Below the pieces are notes generated by a model that did no database searches, was not told the DNA's origin, and saw nothing but the letters and a program-made list of their open reading frames with translations. Source: an uncultured Planctomycetota bacterium (GTDB taxonomy: Bacteria; Planctomycetota; Planctomycetia; Pirellulales; Thermoguttaceae). From it: a stretch of 64,000 bases of DNA. Both the position numbers and the translations under genes were made by a program. Positions 16,539 through 24,225 of the stretch are shown piece by piece. Each line of letters begins with the position of its first letter. Positions within the stretch are counted from its first letter, which is position 1. The stretch is from assembly GCA_902796885.1 (NCBI GenBank), contig CADBQY010000044.1:1-64000 (forward strand), written 5' to 3'.

Positions 16539-18775
16539 TGGATCTGTTCACGCTCTGTCTATACGCCCTTTGCGCGCTCTTCGTCGGCTCGATCGCCTAT
16601 GTCCTCTGGCAAAAGGGGTTCTGGCCCGGTCTGTGCGGGGCGTGCGCTTTCTTTCTCTCTTTATTCTTCGCGCTCCGTTACGACGTCGCCGCGACAAAAA
16701 TTCTGGTTCCTCTCAAAGAGTACACAACGGCGTCGTTCCTGGCGGTGCTGGTCATCGGAAGTATGGTTTTCGGAGTGATCACCTCTCAGGCGCGTCCTCT
16801 GAAATACTACTTTTCGAAGAAAGCGGATAAATTTGCCAATATCGCCCCGCTGGCCGTCATGATCGTTCTTTGCGTCGTCCTGGTGGCGGTCGGGAAACGC
16901 TATACGCCTTCCAACGCCGCCTCCGTTCCAACTATCGGCGCGGCCGAAAAAACCGATAATTCAAACGGTCTGCGGGATCGACTCGGCGAGTTTAACGCGA
17001 AACTCGGTCAGCCAGACGGCGATAAAGTCATCGGCGCCGCGGCCGATATTCAGAAGTTTTTCTCGTTCCCTCTCCAGATCACTCTCGTGCTGGTCTTTAC
17101 CCTCTGGACGATGACAGGCGCCTGGGTCGCCGAAGACGCGCCGAAGATTAAAAAGATCTCCAACCCGACCGCCTGGAAAGTGATCTTCGCGGTCGTTTTT
17201 CCGCTCGGGATGTTCATCGGGATCCTATTGCCGATCTTCGTGGTCGACGCGCTGGTTCCCCTTCTTCTGTTCGCCGTGCCGGCGTTGATATACGCCGCGA
17301 TCCACAACAAAAACGTCCCCGACTCGGATAAAGTTCTGACTCCCGACCATTTCGGGCGCCTCATGCGCCGGATGTCGGGGGGTAAAAAGAAAAAGGGGGG
17401 ACGGCGCGTCATCGAAATGACGGTCATCGACCTGTCCGCCTACGGGAAAACGCTTCCGAAAGACGCTCTGAAAGCGCGTACCGAAGCCGCGCGTTCCCTC
17501 CCAGGATACACGCCGTTCGGCACGATCGTGAACAACGCCCTTCTGCGCCGCGCGACGATGGTGCAGTTCGACTACAACGACCAAAAGAGCGAGCTGAAAT
17601 ATTTCGTCGACGGACTTTGGCATCCGGTCACCGACCTGTTCCGCCGACCGCTCACCCCTCAGGCCTCGCGCGAGCTCTGTATGTCGATGCGTGCCATTTT
17701 GGGGGACAACTCTCCGTTGGATGCCGAAATCCAAAATCGGAACAAAGACGAAAAAGCCCCAAAAATTCAGATCCCGCCGAAAGTCGTCGGTCAATTTTTC
17801 ATTGAATATGACAAGCGGGGCGGCAAAAAAAAGAAGATGGCGGCGAAGCTCCTCGTTCAGACCAAGGGGAGCGGGGAAGGGGCGCTTATTCAGTTCGAGC
17901 GTCTGGCTATCCGTTTCGGCTCCTACGAAAAGATGCGCGTCGGCGAAAAGCGGGGACAGCAGCTCAAAGACCTGATGAACCAACCGAAAGGACTTCTCGT
18001 TTTTGCCGCACCGCCCGGTCAGGGTCTGCGCACCTTTACCGAAGTGTCGCTCTGCGAGACCGACCGGTTTACGCGCGACGCGGCCACGGTCGAAGACGTG
18101 CGGCACCCGTACCTGCCGATCGAGAATCTTCCGCTGACCACCTACGACTCTTCAAAAGGAGAGACGCCGATGACGGTTCTGCCGGGCGTTTTCTTCAGAG
18201 AACCGAGACTCCTTTTGATCCGCGACCTGGTCAACAAGGAAACGCTCCGGCTCTGCTGCGACGAGATCCAGAACGAACGAATGATTATCACCACGCTTCG
18301 CGCCAAAACGTCGGCGCAGGCGCTGATGCTCCTTCTGCGGTTCGGCATCGACCCGAAAGTACTGGCCGACTCGCTCACCGCGATCGTCACCCAGCGGTTG
18401 ATCCGGACCCTTTGTCCGGAATGTAAAGAAGAAATTCCCGCGACCGACGAAATGTGTCGGCGGGTCGGGATTCCGCAGGGGCGGGTCAAATCGTTCTACC
18501 GGCGAAGAGTACACGTTCCGCCCGAACAGGGACGCGATCCTTACGTACCGTGTAAACACTGCATGGAAACCGGGTATCACGGTCTGGCCGGTTTGTATGA
18601 CGTGATTGTGGTTAACGACCTGATCCGCCAGATTATGACGACCAAGCCGAGCGAAGAAGCCATACAGCGAGCCGCGATGAAAACCGGCGGCGGAACGTTC
18701 CTTTCCGACGGCGTCAGGATGCTCGCCGAAGGAATGACTTCCTTCGAAGAACTTTCGCGCGTTTTAAAACAATAA
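16538..18775 (+). CDS. Membrane-anchored PilB/GspE-like pseudo-ATPase (copy B)
   Basis: A 745-aa paralogue of copy A, joined to it by a TAATG stop/start overlap. The N-terminal 250 residues hold about six or seven membrane helices (about 4-24, 30-46, 66-84, 102-120, 178-196, 212-256). The GspE-like part follows, with LCPECKEEI at about 625-633 and a second cysteine pair CKHCMETGY near the C-terminus. The P-loop equivalent is APPGQGLRTF (491-500), with the same Lys-to-Leu/Arg loss as copy A, and the His box is NERMIITTLRAK. Because both copies share the exact GQGLRTFT replacement, the loss predates the duplication or is selected. Role unknown; probably works with PilT and copy A. Confidence 0.82.
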   Translation: MDLFTLCLYALCALFVGSIAYVLWQKGFWPGLCGACAFFLSLFFALRYDVAATKILVPLKEYTTASFLAVLVIGSMVFGVITSQARPLKYYFSKKADKFANIAPLAVMIVLCVVLVAVGKRYTPSNAASVPTIGAAEKTDNSNGLRDRLGEFNAKLGQPDGDKVIGAAADIQKFFSFPLQITLVLVFTLWTMTGAWVAEDAPKIKKISNPTAWKVIFAVVFPLGMFIGILLPIFVVDALVPLLLFAVPALIYAAIHNKNVPDSDKVLTPDHFGRLMRRMSGGKKKKGGRRVIEMTVIDLSAYGKTLPKDALKARTEAARSLPGYTPFGTIVNNALLRRATMVQFDYNDQKSELKYFVDGLWHPVTDLFRRPLTPQASRELCMSMRAILGDNSPLDAEIQNRNKDEKAPKIQIPPKVVGQFFIEYDKRGGKKKKMAAKLLVQTKGSGEGALIQFERLAIRFGSYEKMRVGEKRGQQLKDLMNQPKGLLVFAAPPGQGLRTFTEVSLCETDRFTRDAATVEDVRHPYLPIENLPLTTYDSSKGETPMTVLPGVFFREPRLLLIRDLVNKETLRLCCDEIQNERMIITTLRAKTSAQALMLLLRFGIDPKVLADSLTAIVTQRLIRTLCPECKEEIPATDEMCRRVGIPQGRVKSFYRRRVHVPPEQGRDPYVPCKHCMETGYHGLAGLYDVIVVNDLIRQIMTTKPSEEAIQRAAMKTGGGTFLSDGVRMLAEGMTSFEELSRVLKQ

Positions 18776-18830
18776 ACCGACACAAACATCGGGTTCTTCC
18801 CGACAGACAGAAATTAACAAAGGGGCCCCC

Positions 18831-19520
18831 ATGTGGATTGATTTTTCGACATATCCAATGTTCTGGATCTGCTGTCCGGTCATTCTCCTCTGCCTTTTGG
18901 GTTTTTGCAGAAAGGAGTCGCTCTGGACGATCCTGTTGATCCCTTTCTGCCTCTTTTTCGCCACGTTTTTTGCCCTGGGCTACTACCAGCCGCTGGCGAA
19001 TCTGCTTGACCGCTTCTTGCCGAAATACGCGTTTTACAACGATTTGGTGGCGTTCACTCTGATTTACGCCGCGGTTTTTGCCGTTAATACTTTCGCCACT
19101 CATTTTATTTCGCGAATCAACATTTTCTTCCCCGAAAAGGTTAATTTGATCGGAAACATCTCGCTTTTGGCGGTGATCTTTCTGGTCTTCTATTTCTGTG
19201 TGGCGCCCATTTTCTTCTACCTGATTCCGGAGGCGCCGCCACGGAAAAATTTTGATAACCTGCAGCCGATGCCGCAGTTCGGGTTCTATGAACGTGTTTC
19301 GCGGAATTCGCTCCGTCCGATCGGCGGCGATCCGAAAACCGACGAATTCAACTTTAATGACTATTACAAAGCCGAAGTCGGCAAGAACTCGATCGTCTAT
19401 TCCCAGGTCCTCGCGGTTTCGGGAAGCGAAAAAGCCAAAGGGGACGAATGGCAGCAGAAGGAAAAGGTTTCGCCGAACGTGACGGTGAAGAAAAAAGACG
19501 AAAAAAAGAAGAAAAAGTAG
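18831..19520 (+). CDS. CvpA-like membrane protein
   Basis: A 229-aa protein with four predicted helices in its first 130 residues. The segment FFALGYYQPLANLLDRFLP followed by DLVAFTLIYAAVFAVNTF resembles the CvpA (colicin V production) family pattern, in which a re-entrant or paired-helix region precedes a long hydrophobic helix. The similarity is judged by eye. The C-terminal 100 residues are hydrophilic and end in an extreme Lys run (KKKDEKKKKK). It is the fourth gene of the pilT operon, 55 bp after copy B, with AAAGGGG before the start. CvpA proteins are membrane factors without an agreed biochemical function. Confidence 0.6.
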   Translation: MWIDFSTYPMFWICCPVILLCLLGFCRKESLWTILLIPFCLFFATFFALGYYQPLANLLDRFLPKYAFYNDLVAFTLIYAAVFAVNTFATHFISRINIFFPEKVNLIGNISLLAVIFLVFYFCVAPIFFYLIPEAPPRKNFDNLQPMPQFGFYERVSRNSLRPIGGDPKTDEFNFNDYYKAEVGKNSIVYSQVLAVSGSEKAKGDEWQQKEKVSPNVTVKKKDEKKKKK

Positions 19521-19559
19521 TTTTACCTCCCGTTCTCGAAAAAGAGAAAGAAAAGAACG

Positions 19560-20339
19560 ATGCTGTTTGACGACTCCGCCCCGGAAAAGACCGACTTTCA
19601 GATGCAAACCTGGAGTGAAGAGAACGATTCCGCCGAGCACTTTTCAGCGGTAAGTCTTTCGGCAATTTTCGCGCTTCTTTTCGCGATCGCCTCGCTCTTT
19701 TACCTGATCAACCGAAGCCTTCTGCCGGTTTCGGTCGCGGCGCTCGGTTTGTCCCTGTTCGCGCTCCGGCGGATTCGACGCGCCGAAGGGCGTCTGACCG
19801 GCGGGTCGATGGCGCGGATCGCGCTCTTTTTAACCATCGTCGTACTTGTCGCCGTTCCGGTCCGTTCCGCGATCTATCGTCGGCAACTGATCAAACAGGG
19901 AAAAGAATTTTTCTCTCTGGTGATCGAGGCGGCCCAAAAAGGAGATTCGGCGGCGCTAAGCCAGCTCAGACGATTTCAGACATCCCGCGAAGAGATTTCC
20001 GACGAGGCCGCCTACTGGCGCGAACTGCTTAACGACCCGATGGCCGCACCCGGCACGGTTCAGCTCTTGGGGAACAGGGTTCTTCTGGCGATTTATCTTC
20101 TGGGAGAAAACGCGAAAATCACCTATTGCCGAACCGCCAATATCAACCGGGACGAAAAACACGACGGCGATTCCGTCTGTATGATATACGCCGTCACCTA
20201 TTCGGAACACGGCGAAAAGAAAACTTTCTTCGTCCCCTTTTACGGCTCCCGTCTGCGCGACAAAAAAAACGGAGTGGCGCTCTGGAAGTGTTCCGGTTAC
20301 CCCAAACAGCCGCTTCCGCTTAAAGGAACTTCCGAATGA
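19560..20339 (+). CDS. Small membrane protein, DUF4190-like N-terminus
   Basis: A 259-aa protein of unknown function. After an acidic 28-residue N-terminus come two or three membrane helices. The stretch LSLFALRRIRRAEGRLTGG plus the next helix fits the DUF4190 pattern (helix, arginine-rich turn with a GG, helix). Residues about 100-259 are soluble: a charged helical part, then a beta-rich region with YAVTYSEHGEKKTFFVPFYG. It lies 39 bp after the CvpA-like gene, and its stop overlaps the dinG start as ATGA, so the operon runs into dinG. Confidence 0.6.
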   Translation: MLFDDSAPEKTDFQMQTWSEENDSAEHFSAVSLSAIFALLFAIASLFYLINRSLLPVSVAALGLSLFALRRIRRAEGRLTGGSMARIALFLTIVVLVAVPVRSAIYRRQLIKQGKEFFSLVIEAAQKGDSAALSQLRRFQTSREEISDEAAYWRELLNDPMAAPGTVQLLGNRVLLAIYLLGENAKITYCRTANINRDEKHDGDSVCMIYAVTYSEHGEKKTFFVPFYGSRLRDKKNGVALWKCSGYPKQPLPLKGTSE

Positions 20340-22432
20340 ACCTGAATTACAAGGATGTTTTGGGGGAAGACGGACTGGTTTCCCGAAGATTACCGAATTA
20401 CGAGGTACGTCCGGAACAGATGAGCCTGGCCGAGGCTGTAGACGAAGCCATCCGGGACGGGCAGCATTTGGTGGCCGAAGCCGGTACGGGAGTGGGAAAA
20501 AGTTTTGCCTATCTGGTTCCCGCAATTCTCCACGCGGTCGCCGATCAGAATCTTTCAAATCTCGATTCCGGCATCGACCCTTTTGTTGAAGACGACCCCA
20601 CGTCGCGCCGTGTGGTCATTTCAACCCACACCATCGCCCTTCAGGAACAGTTATATAACAAGGACATTCCGTTTCTCAGCAGTATTCTTCCTTTTGAATT
20701 CTCGTCGGTTTTGATGAAAGGAAGGTCGAACTACCTCTGTTTGCGTCGGCTGCGCGCCGCCGCCGCGCGTACGAAATCGCTCTTTTCGACCGACGATGAT
20801 TCGGATCAATTGAACCGAATCGCGGAATGGAGCCGCGAAACGACCGACGGTTCTCTTGCCGACCTGAATCCGCAGCCTCCGTTAAACGTTTGGTCCGAAG
20901 TTTCCTGCGAAGAGGGAAACTGTATGGGACGGGCTTGTAAATTATACAAAGACTGCTTTTATCAGGCGGCGCGGCGGCGGGTTGAACGCGCCTCCGTCGT
21001 TATCGTGAACCACGCGCTCCTTTTCAGCGATCTGGCGGTACGCGCCCAGGGAGGTTCGATTATTCCAAACTACAATACGCTCGTTTTTGACGAAGCGCAC
21101 ACGATGGAACAGACCGCCGGCGACCACCTGGGGCTTTCGATCACCCAGGGCCAGATCCGCTTCCTTCTGAACCGCCTTTGGAACGGAAAGACGCGAAAAG
21201 GACTCCTGGCCGATTCGAGCGATAAACCCTCCGATGAATCTACGCTCCCGCTCGCTTCGGCTCAGGAACTGAAAGAAGCGTTCCGCGCCGCCAGGCGTAC
21301 CGTCGAAGACTGTCAGTTTCGCTGCGAAGAACTTTTCAACGACCTGGAGGAATGGCTCTCGGCGCGTCCCGGATCGAACGGACGTGTGATGGAACCGGAG
21401 ATCGTCGGCCGCGGAATGGAAGAAGGGTTGATTCGCCTCTCTTCGGCTCTCTACAGTGTGACGGCCCTTCTTGCCAATCCCGAACGAAAAGTTGAGCTCG
21501 GCGCCGCGCGGCAGCGCGTTTTGACGATTAAGGGAAACCTCACAGCGTGGATCACGCAGTCCGACTCGGAGATGGTCTACTGGCTCGAACGGATCTCTTC
21601 CCGTCGGAACGAAACGGTCAAAATGCTTGCCGCACCGATCAACGTCGGCTCCATTCTCCGGGAAGATCTTTTTTCGAAAGTTCGTTCGGTCATTATGACC
21701 AGCGCGACGCTTTCGGCAGAATCGAGCGCCCCGCCGCGCGACGGAAAGTCAACCCCGTTTCACTACTTTCAGTCGCGAGTCGGTCTTTCCGGCGCGAAGA
21801 CTCTTCTGCTGGGAAGTCCCTTTAACTACAAAGAAAACGTCACGTTGATCGTTCCGAGCCATATCTCCCCTCCGCGCGAAAAAGGAAATTCCTCCGACGC
21901 CGAGTTTTACGACGGGATTTATAAATATCTCCGTCAAACCGAAGGCGGCGCGTTTGTTCTTTTCACGAATTATTCACTCATGAAGAGAACCGCCGAGGCG
22001 CTGACTCCCAAGTTGGTTATTTTAAACTATCCGATTTTAACACAGGGCGCCGGTGTTTCACGCTCGAAGATGATCGAAACGTTCCGAAAGAATCGGAATT
22101 CCGTCCTTTTCGGAACCGACTCGTTCTGGCAAGGGGTCGACGTGCCGGGCGACGCCCTGCGCAACGTCATCATCACCCAGCTTCCGTTCGCGGTTCCGAC
22201 CTATCCTCTGACCGAGGCGCGGTGCGAGGCGATCACCCTGGCCGGGGGAAACAGTTTCCGCGAATATTCGATTCCCGAGGCTGTGATCAAGCTGAAACAA
22301 GGGTTCGGCCGCCTGGTCCGTAAGGCGGACGATCGAGGGATCGTCGTGATTATGGACTCTAGGATTCTGACGAAAAGTTACGGAAAAATCTTCCTGCGCG
22401 CGCTCCCCGACTGCAGATTTCTCAAGGATTAG
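20336..22432 (+). CDS. dinG: DinG-type ATP-dependent DNA helicase
   Basis: A 698-aa superfamily 2 helicase of the XPD/DinG group. Walker A is AEAGTGVGKSFAYL (48-61), the DEAH box is VFDEAHTMEQ, and motif VI is QGFGRLVRKADD near the C-terminus, preceded by FWQGVDVPG. Four cysteines between motifs Ia and II (YLCLRR, CEEGNC, GRACK, KDCF) have the spacing of the iron-sulfur cluster found in this group. The protein unwinds DNA 5'-3', typically in repair of R-loops or stalled forks. There is no N-terminal exonuclease domain. It is the last gene of the pilT operon, starting inside the stop codon of the previous gene. Confidence 0.93.
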   Translation: MNLNYKDVLGEDGLVSRRLPNYEVRPEQMSLAEAVDEAIRDGQHLVAEAGTGVGKSFAYLVPAILHAVADQNLSNLDSGIDPFVEDDPTSRRVVISTHTIALQEQLYNKDIPFLSSILPFEFSSVLMKGRSNYLCLRRLRAAAARTKSLFSTDDDSDQLNRIAEWSRETTDGSLADLNPQPPLNVWSEVSCEEGNCMGRACKLYKDCFYQAARRRVERASVVIVNHALLFSDLAVRAQGGSIIPNYNTLVFDEAHTMEQTAGDHLGLSITQGQIRFLLNRLWNGKTRKGLLADSSDKPSDESTLPLASAQELKEAFRAARRTVEDCQFRCEELFNDLEEWLSARPGSNGRVMEPEIVGRGMEEGLIRLSSALYSVTALLANPERKVELGAARQRVLTIKGNLTAWITQSDSEMVYWLERISSRRNETVKMLAAPINVGSILREDLFSKVRSVIMTSATLSAESSAPPRDGKSTPFHYFQSRVGLSGAKTLLLGSPFNYKENVTLIVPSHISPPREKGNSSDAEFYDGIYKYLRQTEGGAFVLFTNYSLMKRTAEALTPKLVILNYPILTQGAGVSRSKMIETFRKNRNSVLFGTDSFWQGVDVPGDALRNVIITQLPFAVPTYPLTEARCEAITLAGGNSFREYSIPEAVIKLKQGFGRLVRKADDRGIVVIMDSRILTKSYGKIFLRALPDCRFLKD

Positions 22433-22441
22433 TTTCGGATG

Positions 22442-22478
22442 AAAAACCCGCGCCGCTTCGTCCGGAAACAAGCGCGGG
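22442..22478 (-). terminator. Rho-independent terminator of dnaN
   Basis: On the minus strand CCCGCGC and GCGCGGG pair across an 18-base loop and are followed by five T (window 22446-22442). It lies between the converging dinG and dnaN genes, 23 bases past the dnaN stop, and is oriented for dnaN. Confidence 0.75.
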
Positions 22479-22500
22479 ATGAAATGCGTTTCCGCCGGTT

Positions 22501-23613
22501 TTAGGCAAGCGGCATCAAGATATACGCATAGTCGTCGTCTTGCTGCGATTCAAAGAGGACGGAACTGTTTTCTTTCAGGTAGATCGAAAGATTGGTCACG
22601 CCCGAAAAACAGCGGAGGAAGTCGACCAGGAAGTTCGGGTCGAGTTTCGTCTGAATCTCATTCTGATCGTAGGCGATCACGACGGGTTTACTCGATTTCC
22701 CGTTCCCGCTTGCGGAAATGATAAGCTGACCGGGTTTAAAATTCAGAAGAAGACCCGGCTGGCTCTCCGTGGTCATAATCTTCATCTGCTGGACGGCAAG
22801 CTGAAAATCGTTCAGCGGAACGTCGGCTTTCACGCGGTCGGTCTTTTCGGGAATGATCTTCCGCCACGCGGGGAACCGGCCGTCGACCAACCGCGACGTG
22901 ATCATAATCTCGTCATTGGCGGTGACGAAAGTGATTTTTCCGCCTTCGACGGCGATTTTAATCGCCGTTTCGGATCCGACTTCACCTATCGCTTTTTCAA
23001 CGGCGTTGAGCGCCTTCAAGGGAACGATGGCGCCGCTCTCGGTCTGATGACCGCCGTGCGAGACCGCTTTTCCGCGCTGATGCGTCAGTCGGCGGCCATC
23101 GGTCGACACCGTATCGATGCTCCCGTCGGCCAATTCAAAGAGAACGCCGCTCAAAGCATACTTGTTGTTCTCCATATCGGTTGCGAAAGTGGTACGACTG
23201 ATATTTTTCAGGAGATCGGCACCAAGGACTTCGTGATACGCCTCTCCTGTGAAAAGGGAAATTTCCGGAAAGTCGTTCGCGTCGGGGGTCGGAATCTCAT
23301 AGAACGCCGTCCCAACGCGAATATCAAGAATATCGCCGTCCAATTCAAAATCGATGTTTTCCGCTTTCGCCGTCTGAAGGATACTCTTCATGAGCCGAGA
23401 AGGAATCATCACCGCCCCTTCCGAACCAATTTCGACATCCCGCAGAACGATCCGAATTGAAGTTTCGTTATCCGTGGCGCTGAAAATCACGTGGTCGGTC
23501 TTCACGACCATCTTAACGTCTTGAAGAACAGTTTTCACGTCGCGTGACGCCACATACGCGGCGGCCAGGTTAAACTTCGCCGCAAACTTCTCGCTGTTAC
23601 AGGTAATTTTCAT
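22501..23613 (-). CDS. dnaN: DNA polymerase III beta sliding clamp
   Basis: A 370-aa protein with the three-domain clamp architecture. It has the N-terminal MKITCNSEKFAAKFNLAAAYV, the central RLTHQRGKAVSH-type strand of domain 2, and a C-terminus YAYILMPLA that matches the conserved clamp ending (YVVMPMRL type). The ring-shaped dimer tethers the replicative polymerase. I use the ATG at 23613; a TTG five codons upstream is in frame but adds only an atypical MGRRA. No dnaA or recF is adjacent, so the usual dnaA-dnaN-recF order is broken here. An AT-rich gap with hairpins lies upstream. Confidence 0.95.
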   Translation of the reverse strand: MKITCNSEKFAAKFNLAAAYVASRDVKTVLQDVKMVVKTDHVIFSATDNETSIRIVLRDVEIGSEGAVMIPSRLMKSILQTAKAENIDFELDGDILDIRVGTAFYEIPTPDANDFPEISLFTGEAYHEVLGADLLKNISRTTFATDMENNKYALSGVLFELADGSIDTVSTDGRRLTHQRGKAVSHGGHQTESGAIVPLKALNAVEKAIGEVGSETAIKIAVEGGKITFVTANDEIMITSRLVDGRFPAWRKIIPEKTDRVKADVPLNDFQLAVQQMKIMTTESQPGLLLNFKPGQLIISASGNGKSSKPVVIAYDQNEIQTKLDPNFLVDFLRCFSGVTNLSIYLKENSSVLFESQQDDDYAYILMPLA

Positions 23614-23662
23614 GGCACGTCGCCCCAAAATATAGTCTGTTTCAAAAATGAAATTGATTGCA

Positions 23663-23684
23663 AAAATCTCATCCGTGAGATTTT
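23663..23684 (-). promoter_or_regulatory. Hairpin in the dnaN leader
   Basis: AAAATCTCA and TGAGATTTT form a perfect nine-base-pair stem with a four-base loop (CGGA on the minus strand), 50 bases before the dnaN start. On the minus strand the 3' arm ends in a run of T, so it could act as a weak attenuator; it could equally be a protein-binding palindrome. Confidence 0.45.
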
Positions 23685-24085
23685 AAGAGAGCCGAAAAAG
23701 GCTTCGGGAAACATAATCCTGTCCCGCGTCTCATTCTACCAGATTCGATTCAAAAATCCACAGGCCTAGAAAAAAATTTTTTCCTTTTCTTCTTTGTCTC
23801 TCCCCAAAACCAGTTACCCAGAGTTCCTTAAGAAAAGAAACACACAAAACAACCTATTTTAATATCCATAAGGGGTATATAAGACGATCTTATTTTTTAT
23901 CTTCACCCAGTCTCTTTTATTATTCTTCCTTATAAATATTTTTTGAAGATTCTTAGTACTAGTGTCTCCGTCAAAGCTGTCGATATTTTCTGTGAAAACG
24001 GCTTAAAGACCTATAAACAAAAGACCTGTTTAAAGTATTCGTTTGTGGAAAATCTGTTAAAAAGCTGTAGAAAGTATGAAACCTA

Positions 24086-24155
24086 CCCGTCGATGAAATG
24101 TCGGCAACCGAGAGAAACTTCTTCTCTATCGACTTCCGACAATCTTATCGACGGG
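24086..24155. repeat. Long interrupted inverted repeat upstream of dnaN
   Basis: CCCGTCGAT (24086-24094) pairs with ATCGACGGG (24147-24155), TGTCGG (24099-24104) with CCGACA (24136-24141), and AGAGAA (24111-24116) with TTCTCT (24122-24127). These nest into one 70-base hairpin with small internal loops. It sits inside the AT-rich dnaN-secA gap and is more GC-rich than its surroundings. No U-tract follows on either strand, so it is not an ordinary terminator. Confidence 0.6.
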
Positions 24156-24225
24156 CAGTAACAATAAATCAACACTTTTTCCACACCTGTCGCCGTCGTT
24201 CGAAGCGGCAGGTATGAAAAAGCGG

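Larger units (their letters stand above)
23614..24225. other. AT-rich gap between dnaN and secA; candidate origin region
   Basis: About 610 bases with no protein-like frame and a marked AT bias compared with both neighbours. DnaA-box-like nonamers are visible: TTTTCCACA at 24177-24185, the same on the minus strand at 24044-24052, and weaker AAATCCACA at 23754-23762 and GTTTTCACA (minus) at 23991-23999. AT-only stretches around 23860-23945 could serve as an unwinding element. The dnaN leader and its control signals also lie here. Function as an origin is an inference; no exact TTATCCACA is present. Confidence 0.4.
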
